The translations under genes were made by a program, and so were the position numbers. DNA of 39,888 nucleotides, from contig JALVDV010000002.1 of the NCBI GenBank assembly GCA_027008775.1, forward strand, positions 1 through 39,888. Direction: 5' to 3'. Below are positions 18,429 to 26,615 of this stretch, piece after piece. The stretch comes from Candidatus Moraniibacteriota bacterium. GTDB lineage: Bacteria; Patescibacteriota; Minisyncoccia; Moranbacterales; DUUL01. Numbering within the stretch: position 1 is the first letter of the stretch; each line of letters starts with the position of its first letter. The notes beneath the pieces are model-generated. The model saw only the letters and a program-made list of their open reading frames with translations, was not told where the DNA came from and ran no database searches.

Positions 18429-18585
18429 TGATTTTTTGAAACGTTCACGAGAAAAGCAGAGGAAGTTTTGTTGGGTTGTTTGTTGTTTTTTGTGTGTCGG
18501 TTGATGGGGAAGTTGATTCTTGTGTTTATGAAAATCTTTATGGAGATGTTGCTATTCAGTGTCAGTCATTTAAATATCTTTTGTT

Positions 18586-19809
18586 ATGTTTAGAAATCTT
18601 AAGTTGGCTTTCTTTTTGGCGGTGAGGGCGATTGTTAGAAGTGATAAGAGCTCTCTGTTTTTGACTATTTTCATAATGGCAGTGGTTTTTTTGAATTTGC
18701 TGTTTATTGATTCTATTTTCGCCGGTATATCTAAGGCAATGGATGAGGAAAAAATCAATTACCAATTCGGTGAAGTGATAATTGAACCGAAGTCCGGGGA
18801 GCAATATATTAAGAATGTTGGCAGAGTGGTGGATTTTATTCGGGATTATCACTATGTCAGAAGTGTTGCTCCTCGTTTAATAGTTTTGGCCACTCTTAAA
18901 AATGACAAAAATAAAGACGGGCGAGATGTGGCTACTTTTACCACCGGAGTGGTGGGTATTAATCCAGAGAAAGACAACGACGCCATTAATATTGAAGCAA
19001 ATATGATTGCCGGCAGATACTTGCGGAAAGGCGATTTTGGCAAAGCCATTTTGGGCGCCGATGTGGCCGGAGGCTACGGCAGTTCGGTTTTTCCCGATGA
19101 TTTGGAGGGTGTGCGAGTGGGAGATAAAATTAAGGCAAAATTTGCCAACGGATTGGAAAAAGAATACAGGATAGTGGGAATTTTTAAAACCAAGAATTTT
19201 GATACCGATTCCAAAATGTTTGTAATAAGGAGAGATTTGGATAGAGTGCTGGGAACAAGCAGGGAAGAAGCCAGCGAAATCGTTGTTAGATTGAATGATA
19301 AAAATTTTTCCAAGCAGGCAATAAAAGATTGGCGAAAGTTGTCTTTAGCCGGCTTGAGCTTGGTTGATTGGGAAGAGAAATTGGCTTTTGGTCGGAAAAT
19401 AAACAAGTCGTTTGATATGGTGGGAAATATTTTACGGATGATTGGCTCTCTGGTGGCCGGTCTGGTTATTTTTATCGTTATATTTGTGGAGGTGGTAAAT
19501 CGGCGAAAACAGATTGGGATTTTGAAAGCAATCGGCTTGCCGGAAGTCACTCTGGTTTATTCTTATATTATTCAGGGATTATTTTTTACTTTGACCGGAA
19601 TTTTGTTAGGCTACCTGTTAATGTCCGGCGGAGTGATTGGTTTTTTCAAAAAATACCCGATAGATTTTCCAATGGGTTGGGTAGTGCCGGTGGTGAAAAA
19701 TAGATCCTTGCGGTTGAGTGTGGAACTTTTCTTGCTGGCCGGTTTTATTGGTTCGCTTTTTCCGGCTTGGCGCGAGGTTCGGAAAAGGATTTTGGATTTA
19801 ATGAGATGA
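18586..19809 (+). CDS. ABC exporter permease (MacB/LolCE/FtsX type)
   Basis: 407 residues. Layout is that of type VII ABC permeases: N-terminal helix (about 22-45), a large extracytoplasmic MacB-PCD domain (about 46-275) and three C-terminal helices. The FtsX domain contains EVVNRRKQIGILKAIGLPEV near 305-324, the conserved coupling region R-x-x-x-I-G-x-L-K-A-x-G, and terminates SLFPAWREVRKRILDLMR. It works with the 17029 adaptor and 22952 ATPase. Such complexes act as mechanotransmission exporters. Three kilobases of accessory DNA lie between it and the ATPase. Confidence 0.9.
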   Translation: MFRNLKLAFFLAVRAIVRSDKSSLFLTIFIMAVVFLNLLFIDSIFAGISKAMDEEKINYQFGEVIIEPKSGEQYIKNVGRVVDFIRDYHYVRSVAPRLIVLATLKNDKNKDGRDVATFTTGVVGINPEKDNDAINIEANMIAGRYLRKGDFGKAILGADVAGGYGSSVFPDDLEGVRVGDKIKAKFANGLEKEYRIVGIFKTKNFDTDSKMFVIRRDLDRVLGTSREEASEIVVRLNDKNFSKQAIKDWRKLSLAGLSLVDWEEKLAFGRKINKSFDMVGNILRMIGSLVAGLVIFIVIFVEVVNRRKQIGILKAIGLPEVTLVYSYIIQGLFFTLTGILLGYLLMSGGVIGFFKKYPIDFPMGWVVPVVKNRSLRLSVELFLLAGFIGSLFPAWREVRKRILDLMR

Positions 19810-19814
19810 AGACG

Positions 19815-19844
19815 GTTATATGGATAGAGGTTGTATGGATAGAG
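19815..19844. repeat. Tandem 15-base direct repeat
   Basis: GTTATATGGATAGAG at 19815-19829 is followed without a gap by GTTGTATGGATAGAG, one mismatch. It lies just after the permease stop. The TTATATGG core resembles the reverse complement of the CCATATAAG motif found around it. Confidence 0.7.
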
Positions 19845-19908
19845 AACGATCTCTTATTTCTAACCGATGAAAGGTAGTTACTCCAAACACAAGAGAAACT
19901 ATTTGTTT

Positions 19909-19926
19909 CCTTTTAACCGTATAAGG
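19909..19926. repeat. Third copy of the CCTT-TATAAG motif
   Basis: CCTTTTAACCGTATAAGG, preceded by GTTT exactly as in the copy at 18041. It lies about 60 bases before the SGNH pseudogene. Confidence 0.55.
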
Positions 19927-19987
19927 CAACAAGGAGGGTGGTAGGGTAGGCCGAGAGAGTGTTTTCTAATTTCTAACTTTTAAATTT

Positions 19988-20592
19988 ATGTCTAACAGGA
20001 TTTGTGTTTTTGGAGATAGTGTTGTTTATGGTTATGACGATATTGATCAGGGAGGGTGGTGCGACAGACTTAAGCAAGAATGTTTTAAGAGAGATGAATG
20101 GTCGGTATATAACCTGTGAATTTCCGGCGACACTTCCGAATCCGTGGCAAGAAGATTTAAAAATGAATGTGGCGTAAGGCTTCCAAAAATTATTTTAGTT
20201 GCTGTCAGACTTAATGATTCCACTTTTGATAGAGATTTGAATAAATGTCGAGTTACACCTGAAAAAACAAAAGAAAATTTGGAGGAGTTTATTGAAGTTG
20301 CGAAAAAAAAATGATAGCGAGATTGTCTTCATCGGGTTAACTAGAGTGGTTGATAAATTGTTGATGCCGGTACCATGGCAGAAAAATTTGTCGTATTCCA
20401 ATGAAAATGTTAAGAAATATGATACGGTGATTAAGAGGGTAGCCGAGGAGAATAATGTTCTATATTGTCCGATATTTGATCTACTGGATGACAAAGATTT
20501 GTCGGGCGGATTACACCAATTCTGTTGGTCACCGGAAGATGTCTGAGAAAATTAAAGAATTTCTAAAAAGAGAATGGATTGACAAGGTTTAA
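19988..20592 (+). pseudogene. SGNH/GDSL hydrolase pseudogene
   Basis: The translation starts MSNRICVFGDSVVYGYDD, block I with the catalytic Ser of GDS. At 20117-20119 a TGA replaces the Gly expected in YNLGISGDTS (block II). Block III reads VAVRLNDS, with Arg where Gly is usual. Near 20303-20311 a run of nine A shifts the frame; with eight A the reading continues KKNDSEIVFIGLTRVV. A 2-base deletion near 20517 breaks block V, which should read LHPNSVGHRK; the frame then resumes as GHRKMSEKIKEFLKRE to a TAA at 20590-20592. One nonsense and two frameshift lesions make this a decaying gene. An intact family member would be a small esterase or lipase acting on acyl groups. A second copy of its 3' end lies at 21971. 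Confidence 0.85.
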
Positions 20593-20600
20593 TTAGTGTT

Positions 20601-20639
20601 GTAAACTCTAAGTAAGAATAAATCATACTTTTAGTTTAC
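20601..20639. promoter_or_regulatory. Candidate operator of the AbiE-type operon
   Basis: GTAAACTCTAAGTA at 20601-20614 and TACTTTTAGTTTAC at 20626-20639 form an inverted repeat (12 of 14 positions) ending 4 bases before the antitoxin ATG. AbiEi antitoxins are known to repress their own promoter by binding inverted repeats upstream, so this is a good operator candidate. Confidence 0.55.
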
Positions 20640-20643
20640 TAAT

Positions 20644-21216
20644 ATGCGAAAAAGTCCTATTTTACAATTGTATAAAAGCAAAGACACGGTTTTTACGGCT
20701 CGGGAAATAGCTTTGATTTGGCGCGAAGACGATTTAGATCGCTTAAAAAACAAAATAAAATATTATTTAGGCAAAGGTGATTTAATCAGATTGCGTAGGG
20801 GTGTTTATGCTAAATCTGGCTATGATGTCAAGGAAGCGGCTGTTCAAATTTACAAGCCGTCGTATATCAGTTTTGAAACAGTTTTGTCTTCAGTAGGAAT
20901 AACTTTTCAATATTATGATACAATTTTTGTAGCCAGTTACCTTTCCAGGGAAATTATATTAAATGATGGCCAAAAAATCAGGTATCGTAAATTGAAAAAC
21001 GATGTTTTATTAAATGACAAAGGAGTTATGCAAAAAAATGGGATTGCTATCGCCTCGGTTGAAAGAGCATTTTTAGATATGATCTATGTTAATCCGAAAT
21101 ATTATTTTGATAATTTGTCAGTGATTGATTGGGAGAAATGTTTTCGGTTGGCGGGGATTTATAAAAACAGGTCATTGATAAAGATAGTAAGCAATTATTA
21201 TAAACAAAATGCTTGA
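20644..21216 (+). CDS. AbiEi-like antitoxin/transcriptional regulator
   Basis: 190 residues. The N-terminal winged helix-turn-helix covers about 12-60 (TVFTAREIALIWREDD, then LIRLRRGVYAK as the wing), followed by a domain with YISFETVLSSVGITFQYYDT and IAIASVERAFLDMIY, both typical of AbiEi-type proteins of type IV toxin-antitoxin systems. The gene overlaps the toxin gene by 8 bases. Family role: it neutralises the nucleotidyltransferase toxin indirectly and represses the operon. The inverted repeat just upstream supports autoregulation. Confidence 0.8.
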   Translation: MRKSPILQLYKSKDTVFTAREIALIWREDDLDRLKNKIKYYLGKGDLIRLRRGVYAKSGYDVKEAAVQIYKPSYISFETVLSSVGITFQYYDTIFVASYLSREIILNDGQKIRYRKLKNDVLLNDKGVMQKNGIAIASVERAFLDMIYVNPKYYFDNLSVIDWEKCFRLAGIYKNRSLIKIVSNYYKQNA

Positions 21217-21961
21217 CTGGGAAAAACACAAATTTAATATGGTGCGGATTTTGAAAGACATTTATGAGCATCCGCGATTGGGAAATTATCTTGGTTTTAA
21301 GGGTGGAACGGCTTGCAATTTCTTTTACGGTTTGCCACGCCATTCGGTTGATTTAGATTTTGATTTGTTGTTTTCGGAAAATATGACCGAGGATGATAGA
21401 CAGGAAAGAGAAAAATTTGTTTTTGAAGAGATTAATAAAATATTAAAGCGATATTCTGAGTTTAAAGTTCGTGAAGCAACGATAAAGCGCTATACGATTT
21501 TCTTTTTATTGAGTTATGGCGAGGGAGAGCATACTGTTAAGATAGAAATTTCCCGTCGTCCCATGAAAAGTAAATTTGTTGTGGAAGAGTATTTGGGAAT
21601 CCCGATGTTAGTGATTGTAAAGGAGGACGCTTTTGCTAATAAATTGGTGGCGTTACTGGATCGAAAAAAGGTGGCAATGCGTGACCTTTTTGATGTTCAT
21701 TTTTTCTTTTCAGATGGCTGGGAGATTAATGAGGAGATCATTAGGGAAAAAACTGGAAAAAAACTGGATGAATACTTGGATGATTGTGTTAAATTTATCA
21801 AGAAACTTTCTGTCAGAAATATTTTAGATGGATTGGGGGAGTTGCTTGATCAAAGTCAAAAAGATTGGGCAAGGGATAAATTAAAAGACGATACGATTTT
21901 TTTGATAAAAGCATATCGGGAGAGGTTGGTGAAAAAAGGTTTTGTGAAAGGGAGAAAATAA
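21209..21961 (+). CDS. AbiEii/AbiGii-type nucleotidyltransferase toxin
   Basis: 250 residues. The nucleotidyltransferase signature is clear: FKGGTACNFFYGLPRHSVDLDFDL, with GG at 32-33 and the metal-binding Asp pair in SVDLDFDL at 48-50. The KEDAFANKLVALLDRKKVAMRDLFDVHFF block (about 136-165) is the second conserved motif of the family. AbiEii-type proteins are toxins that use NTPs to modify target RNA or similar, and related systems abort phage infection. The pair with AbiEi is translationally coupled. The whole operon is bounded by two copies of an SGNH 3' end, so it looks acquired. Confidence 0.85.
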   Translation: MLDWEKHKFNMVRILKDIYEHPRLGNYLGFKGGTACNFFYGLPRHSVDLDFDLLFSENMTEDDRQEREKFVFEEINKILKRYSEFKVREATIKRYTIFFLLSYGEGEHTVKIEISRRPMKSKFVVEEYLGIPMLVIVKEDAFANKLVALLDRKKVAMRDLFDVHFFFSDGWEINEEIIREKTGKKLDEYLDDCVKFIKKLSVRNILDGLGELLDQSQKDWARDKLKDDTIFLIKAYRERLVKKGFVKGRK

Positions 21962-21970
21962 ATTTTATCT

Positions 21971-22089
21971 CGATATTTGACCTACTGGATGACAAAGATT
22001 TGTCGGACGGATTGCATCCCAGCTTTGTCGGTCATCAGAAGATATTTGAGAGGATTAGAGAATTTTTAAAAGAGAATGGATTGGTGTAA
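21971..22089 (+). pseudogene. Second copy of the SGNH hydrolase 3' end
   Basis: Ten bases after the toxin stop the sequence reads IFDLLDDKDLSDGLHPSFVG and continues HQKIFERIREFL to a TAA at 22087-22089. This is block V of SGNH enzymes, with the catalytic Asp and His in DGLHP intact. It aligns with the end of the pseudogene at 20470-20592; the first 41 bases differ at only two positions, and the later part more. There is no 5' part, so it is a fragment. Confidence 0.85.
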
Positions 22090-22262
22090 TGACTAAGGTT
22101 GATTTACAGAGTAATTTATTACCCAATGTTATGTGTTTATATTTGTAAGGGTTGGACATTTACATTTTGTTAATCAGTAAACAGAAAATGGCGTGAATAT
22201 TGGCAACCAAATTTAAAACCTGTTAATTTCAATTTAGATTTTATTTTTTAAGTTTTTTTACA

Positions 22263-22871
22263 ATGGATTGGCGATTTTTGGAAATTTTTATCACTTTCTT
22301 TTTGACCGGTTTTATCACTTGGTACGGAACCGGTTTAGATGATCTTTTGTTTATGTCTGTCATTTTTAAAAACAAAAATCATAAGCAAAAATTGGCTATG
22401 TTTTTTGGTAACCTTACAGCGGTTTCTTTAATAGTTTTGTTGTCCGCTTATTTATCTCATTTTAACGAAAAACTGTCTGATTATCCGTTCTTGTTGCGGT
22501 TACCGGGAATAATTCCCATTGTGATTGGATTTTTGGAAATAAAAAACTTAGCTTCTCAAAAAAGAAGGAAGAAAATAAAGAAGGAGTTTAGAAGAGGAGG
22601 TTGTTATCGTTTGTTTTCTTTCGCTTTTTTTCTTTATATTTTCAACAGTGTTGACGATTTTGTGGTAACCTCTTCCATATTTTTTGTTAACAGTGAATTT
22701 GTCAAAATTTTAGCCTATGGCCTGGGTTTTGTGTTTGGGTCGGCGGTGTCATTGTATTTAGCTTCAAAATTTTCCAGAATAACCAGAAAAATTTCATTTT
22801 TGGAATTTCTTGCTCCAGTGGTGCTGATTATTATCGGTACGTTAATTTTGTTCGGATTTTTTGAACGTTGA
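22263..22871 (+). CDS. CadD-like transporter, LysE superfamily
   Basis: 202 residues with about six transmembrane segments. The two inverted halves each have an acidic pair at the start of a helix: GTGLDDLLFMSVIF near 22-35 and NSVDDFVVTSSIFF near 124-137, as in CadD cadmium-resistance transporters (usually N-x-D-D). The link to cadmium is by family resemblance only; efflux of another cation or small molecule is possible. It sits between the AbiE island and the exporter ATPase, with no clear operon partner. Confidence 0.7.
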   Translation: MDWRFLEIFITFFLTGFITWYGTGLDDLLFMSVIFKNKNHKQKLAMFFGNLTAVSLIVLLSAYLSHFNEKLSDYPFLLRLPGIIPIVIGFLEIKNLASQKRRKKIKKEFRRGGCYRLFSFAFFLYIFNSVDDFVVTSSIFFVNSEFVKILAYGLGFVFGSAVSLYLASKFSRITRKISFLEFLAPVVLIIIGTLILFGFFER

Positions 22872-22951
22872 TTTACGTTGAGGATTTGAAGTTTCTAAAA
22901 ATTTGATGTCTAGTGGAGTTTTTAAATAGTGTCTAAATAGTCAAGCAAAAA

Positions 22952-23650
22952 ATGACTGAAACCGTTTTAAAAGTAAAAAATTTGGTGAAAGTTTATCAAC
23001 CGGAAAGTGTAAAGCCAGTGAAAGCTTTACAAGGTGTTGATTTAGAGTTGAAAAGGGGGGAATTTGTGGCTCTGATGGGTCGGAGCGGTTCGGGAAAGTC
23101 AACTCTTTTGCATCAGTTGGCTTTGTTGGACCGGCCGACATCCGGTGAGGTGAAAATAAAAGGTGTCAATATTGCCGAATTATCAGAAAAAGAGAGAGCG
23201 CGTTTTCGTTTGGAAGTTTTGGGATATGTCTTTCAGGATTATGCTTTAATGCCGGAACTGACTTTGTATGAAAATGTTGCTTTGCCAATGATGGCCCTGG
23301 GTGTATCCAAGAGAGAATATGATAAAGATGTGAGAGAGGTTATTGAAAAGGTCGGGTTAAAGGGAAGGGAGGATTTTTTGCCGGCGGAATTGTCCGGTGG
23401 AGAACAACAAAGGGTTTCCATTGCGCGAGCGGTGGTTAATAAGCCGGAAATTCTTTTCGCCGATGAACCGACGGCTAATTTAGATTCTGAATCGGCCAGG
23501 GCGGTGATGGAATTGATGAGCGACTTGGTAAAAAAACACGGACAGACGATTCTTTTAGTGACCCATGAACCCGATGATGAACGTTATGTTGATAGGAGTC
23601 TTTGGCTTCGTGATGGTCGGTTGGTGAATAGTAAAGTTGTAAATAAATAA
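22952..23650 (+). CDS. ABC exporter ATPase (LolD/MacB type)
   Basis: 232 residues, complete nucleotide-binding domain. Walker A GRSGSGKST at 43-51, Q-loop VFQDYALMPELTLYENVALP, signature LSGGEQQRVSIARA, Walker B ILFADEPTANLD, and switch His in LLVTHEPDD are all present. The PELT-ENV pattern is typical of the MacB/LolD/FtsE subfamily, matching the permease and adaptor. It is the missing third subunit, displaced more than 3 kb downstream. The next gene starts 1 base after its stop region. Confidence 0.93.
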   Translation: MTETVLKVKNLVKVYQPESVKPVKALQGVDLELKRGEFVALMGRSGSGKSTLLHQLALLDRPTSGEVKIKGVNIAELSEKERARFRLEVLGYVFQDYALMPELTLYENVALPMMALGVSKREYDKDVREVIEKVGLKGREDFLPAELSGGEQQRVSIARAVVNKPEILFADEPTANLDSESARAVMELMSDLVKKHGQTILLVTHEPDDERYVDRSLWLRDGRLVNSKVVNK

Positions 23651-23651
23651 G

Positions 23652-24236
23652 ATGGGTATTTATAAATTTATTGACGGAGAAAGTGGAAGAGGTTTTGAGT
23701 TTAGAGTTCGCTTGAGCGATCGAGCTAAGACTTTGCTCGTGCTTATTACTAAGGATAGACGAGTGATTGTAACGATACCACGGAGAAAGGCGTCTTTTGT
23801 TAGGGCTTCGTTGGTCACAAAGTTTTTGGATGAAAAAAAGGAGAATATTTTTGCGGTTTTGGAAAAATACGAGCGATTGGCAAAACTCTATCCGGATTTG
23901 TTTGATTTCAGTCGGAAACATTATTTGCGATATAAGGAAGCGGCGCGAGATTTAATCCGGCGGAAGGTTGATTATTATGCCAAGAAATATGGTTTTCAAT
24001 ATAAACGTTTGTCAATCAGAAATCAAATGACTCGCTGGGGGAGTTGCTCGGCTTCCGGCGGTTTAAATTTCAGTTATCGTTTGTTGTTTTTGCGACCGGA
24101 GGAGCAGGACTATATAATAGTGCATGAACTTTGTCACTTGCGTCAACCAAATCATTCTGGAAAATTTTGGCGAGAGGTGGAAAAAATATTGCCGAATTAC
24201 AAAGATATTCACCGGAGTTTAAAAGCCAAAAGCTGA
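23652..24236 (+). CDS. YgjP-like metallopeptidase (DUF45)
   Basis: 194 residues. The zinc site is HELCH at residues 158-162, followed by LRQPNHSGKFW, with His168 as likely third ligand. The upstream RWGSCSASGGLNFSYRL motif is a hallmark of the YgjP/DUF45 group in the M48-like clan. Members are soluble, and their substrates are unknown. The gene begins one base after the ATPase stop, so the two are co-transcribed. Confidence 0.85.
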   Translation: MGIYKFIDGESGRGFEFRVRLSDRAKTLLVLITKDRRVIVTIPRRKASFVRASLVTKFLDEKKENIFAVLEKYERLAKLYPDLFDFSRKHYLRYKEAARDLIRRKVDYYAKKYGFQYKRLSIRNQMTRWGSCSASGGLNFSYRLLFLRPEEQDYIIVHELCHLRQPNHSGKFWREVEKILPNYKDIHRSLKAKS

Positions 24237-24828
24237 TTGACATGTTTGCTGGTGATTTTATGTCTTCAAGATTGTTGATATTTGTTTGATATTTTCTAAT
24301 GCAAAAAGAGCTACCTCTCAGCTTGTTGTAGGGTAGCTTACTGCTTGTGGATTTTGTTTCCAGAGTCCAGTCCGGGTGACTTAACAGGCTGCGATAAATT
24401 TTGGCTACTTGTTTGAAATTATGGTCCAAATAAGTTGTTACCGTCTTTCTTTCCTTTGATAAATCTTGTACCTTTCTTTCGTTTTGACTAATGGATTCCG
24501 ACTTTATCTTATTGGTTGATTTTGTTTGCTACCAAGATTGGAAGTATTATGATATTATTGATAATATCATAATAAAAGATTGATTATTTAAGAGATTGGA
24601 GAAGAGGGAGTTGTTAGCTCCGATTTTGTTTTTTTAACTTCAATATTCGGGGTGGTTTTTTGCGCAGTTTATCGATGAAACGTTAAATGGGCTATTCCGT
24701 GGTAAGCTGACGGAGAATTCTTTTTGATCAAATTAACCAACTGCATATTGTTGCTGAATTGCGATGTCATTTTTAATGATTTATCAAGAGAGCCGTCGGT
24801 ATCATTTTGGATGATTTGATGCGTTAAC
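24237..24828. other. 676-base non-coding stretch (with hairpins)
   Basis: No convincing gene lies between the metallopeptidase and rpmF. A hairpin with a 7-bp stem (AGCTACC at 24309-24315 with GGTAGCT at 24332-24338) occurs near the left end, and the perfect palindrome described separately is at 24545. A minus-strand frame reaching in from the metallopeptidase gene shows no recognisable motif. It could host a small RNA, but there is no direct evidence. Confidence 0.4.
24545..24574. repeat. 30-base perfect palindrome, copy 1
   Basis: TATTATGATATTAT, a TG centre and ATAATATCATAATA form a 14-bp perfect stem. An identical 30-base copy is at 34716-34745. It has no T run or GC, so it is not a normal terminator and is more likely a protein-binding site or mobile repeat. 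Confidence 0.85.
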
Positions 24829-24857
24829 TTGCAATATTTAAATCTCTGTGCTATCCT
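24829..24857 (+). promoter_or_regulatory. Promoter of the rpmF-nusB-rnc unit
   Basis: TTGCAA at 24829-24834, exactly 17 bases, then TATCCT at 24852-24857 within TGTGCTATCCT. Fifty-six bases lie between the -10 and the rpmF start. Confidence 0.6.
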
Positions 24858-24912
24858 TTGGGGAGTTGATAGCCGAGAGATTGGTGTTTAGTTAAGCTTT
24901 TAATTTGAATCA

Positions 24913-25095
24913 ATGGCAGTACCAAAGCAAAGACAGACCAGGGGTCGCACGAGAAGGCGAAGAGCCGGGCACAGAAAAATTACAGCAAAAAAATTGGTTG
25001 TTTGTTCCAATTGTGGCAGGAAGATTTTGCCACACCGAGCCTGTCCTTATTGCGGATATTACAAAGGCAAAAAGGTAGCCCCGGTGGTTAAATAG
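24913..25095 (+). CDS. rpmF: 50S ribosomal protein L32
   Basis: 60 residues, starting MAVPKQRQTRGRTRRRRAGH, the usual L32 opening. The zinc ribbon is complete: CSNC and CPYC pairs with 10 residues between. It precedes nusB by 20 bases and rnc by about 640, an arrangement of ribosome and RNA-processing functions. Small, basic, and full length. Confidence 0.97.
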   Translation: MAVPKQRQTRGRTRRRRAGHRKITAKKLVVCSNCGRKILPHRACPYCGYYKGKKVAPVVK

Positions 25096-25115
25096 CGTAA
25101 ATAAAAAGTAATAAA

Positions 25116-25664
25116 ATGATTTCCCGTCACTTAGCCAGAGTTATAGCTTTGCAAAGTTTATATGAATGGGATTTTAACAAATTGCCCAAAGAGAAAGTGG
25201 GTGATGTTTTGGAGCATAACTTGGCTCAATTTGTCAAAGACGTGGAAAAGGATAAAGCCGGAATTGAATTTGCGACTGAATTGGTTTTTAACACGATAGA
25301 AAATCGAGACAAAATAGACCCGATTATTGAAAAGTGCGCCCCCGATTGGCCCTTGGAGCAAATAACGGTGGTGGACCGCAATGTTTTGCGTTTGGGAATC
25401 TACGAGTTGTTATTCAGCGATTATTCCAAAACTCCGCCGAAAGTGGCTATCAATGAAGCCATTGAGCTGGCCAAAACTTTTGGTGGAGAAAAATCGGGAA
25501 AATTTGTTAACGGAGTGCTGGGAACTGTTTACAAGCAGTTGGGTGAACCGATGAAGGAAGACGGGAAGGAAAAAACGAAGAATGAAGAACAGAAGAAGAC
25601 CGAAAGTAAAGACCAAAAAAAAGATAAAGAACTTGGAGGGAAAAACATGAAAAATAAATCTTGA
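25116..25664 (+). CDS. nusB: Transcription antitermination factor NusB
   Basis: 182 residues. Residues 1-145 are a normal NusB helical domain: [19 protein letters not shown] at the start, [21 protein letters not shown] in the middle, and [32 protein letters not shown] at the end of the core. A tail of about 35 residues is extremely rich in K, E, D and Q ([16 protein letters not shown]...), longer than usual. NusB with S10 binds boxA in rRNA leaders. It is between rpmF and rnc in one unit. Confidence 0.93.
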   Translation: MISRHLARVIALQSLYEWDFNKLPKEKVGDVLEHNLAQFVKDVEKDKAGIEFATELVFNTIENRDKIDPIIEKCAPDWPLEQITVVDRNVLRLGIYELLFSDYSKTPPKVAINEAIELAKTFGGEKSGKFVNGVLGTVYKQLGEPMKEDGKEKTKNEEQKKTESKDQKKDKELGGKNMKNKS

Positions 25665-25733
25665 TTGTAGATTCCGAGAGTGGAAGTTGGCTTGACTGTT
25701 TGAGGATTTTGATTACCAGTTTATTTTAAAAAA

Positions 25734-26426
25734 ATGACGGAAGACTATAGCGAGCTAGAGAAAATTTTAAAAGTTGATTTTAAGAATAAAGATTTGTTGG
25801 CGGAAGCTTTGACGCATCGTTCCTATTTGAATGAGCACCGGGGTTATAGATTGGATCACAATGAGCGATTGGAATTCCTGGGTGATGCTGTTTTGGAGTT
25901 GGTGGTAACGGAATATCTTTTCAAAAACTATTCAAATCCGGAGGGGGAGCTAACTAATTGGCGAGCGGCCTTGGTTAAGGGAGATAATTTGGCGGTAGTG
26001 GCCGATGAGCTTGGTTTGGAACGTTTTCTAAAAATGTCCAAAGGTGAGAAAAATACTCTGGGGCGAGCCAGAAGGTACCGGCTGGCAAATCTGGTGGAGG
26101 CGATAATAGGGGCGATTTATTTAGACCAGGGTTATGTGAAGGCGCAGAGATTTATTTTGGATAATGTTGTGGTGAAATTGGATGAAATTTTGAAGAATAA
26201 AAGCTATTTGGACGCCAAGAGTTACTTTCAACAAAAAGCGCAGGAATTGGAGCGTCAAACGCCACACTATGAAGTGTTGTCAGAAAGCGGTCCGGATCAT
26301 GATAAAACTTTTAAAGTGGGAGTTTTTATTGGCGAGGAAAAGGTGGCCGAGGGTGAAGGACATTCCAAACAGGAGGCGCAAAGAGTGGCGGCAGCTAACG
26401 GTTTAAAAGTGAAAGGTTGGAATTAG
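25734..26426 (+). CDS. rnc: Ribonuclease III
   Basis: 230 residues. The catalytic signature HNERLEFLGDAVLELVV is at residues 42-58, with the second acidic site in LANLVEAIIGAIYLDQGY. A double-stranded-RNA-binding domain covers about 155-228, ending SKQEAQRVAAANGLKVKG. Processes rRNA precursors and structured RNAs. It shares the operon with nusB, 69 bases apart. Confidence 0.95.
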   Translation: MTEDYSELEKILKVDFKNKDLLAEALTHRSYLNEHRGYRLDHNERLEFLGDAVLELVVTEYLFKNYSNPEGELTNWRAALVKGDNLAVVADELGLERFLKMSKGEKNTLGRARRYRLANLVEAIIGAIYLDQGYVKAQRFILDNVVVKLDEILKNKSYLDAKSYFQQKAQELERQTPHYEVLSESGPDHDKTFKVGVFIGEEKVAEGEGHSKQEAQRVAAANGLKVKGWN

Positions 26427-26444
26427 TTGAGATGATATTCGGGG

Positions 26445-26472
26445 TTGACAGAAATCTTTTTTGTGCTACATT
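26445..26472 (+). promoter_or_regulatory. Promoter of tRNA-fMet
   Basis: Perfect TTGACA at 26445-26450, 16 bases, then TACATT at 26467-26472 in a TGTGCTACATT context. Twenty-seven bases precede the tRNA. Confidence 0.65.
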
Positions 26473-26499
26473 TATCTAGCTGACAATATTGAGATATAT

Positions 26500-26574
<75 letters not shown>

Positions 26575-26586
26575 AAAAAGTGAAAG

Positions 26587-26615
26587 AGGCTTTCCTGTGG
26601 GAAGGTCTTTTATTT
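26587..26615 (+). terminator. Intrinsic terminator after tRNA-fMet
   Basis: AGGCTTTCC at 26587-26595 pairs with GGAAGGTCT at 26600-26608 (two wobbles) around TGTG, followed by a T-rich run. Confidence 0.75.

Noticed and set aside
20117-20119. TGA at a conserved Gly, suggesting code 25 (TGA as Gly)
   Set aside because: Several intact genes in the window end at TGA (methyltransferase at 7127, metallopeptidase at 24236, nusB at 25664), and the same SGNH gene has two independent frameshifts.
24070-24429. Minus-strand 119-codon frame after the metallopeptidase
   Set aside because: Two thirds of it overlaps the metallopeptidase gene antisense, and the rest has no motif or ribosome binding site.
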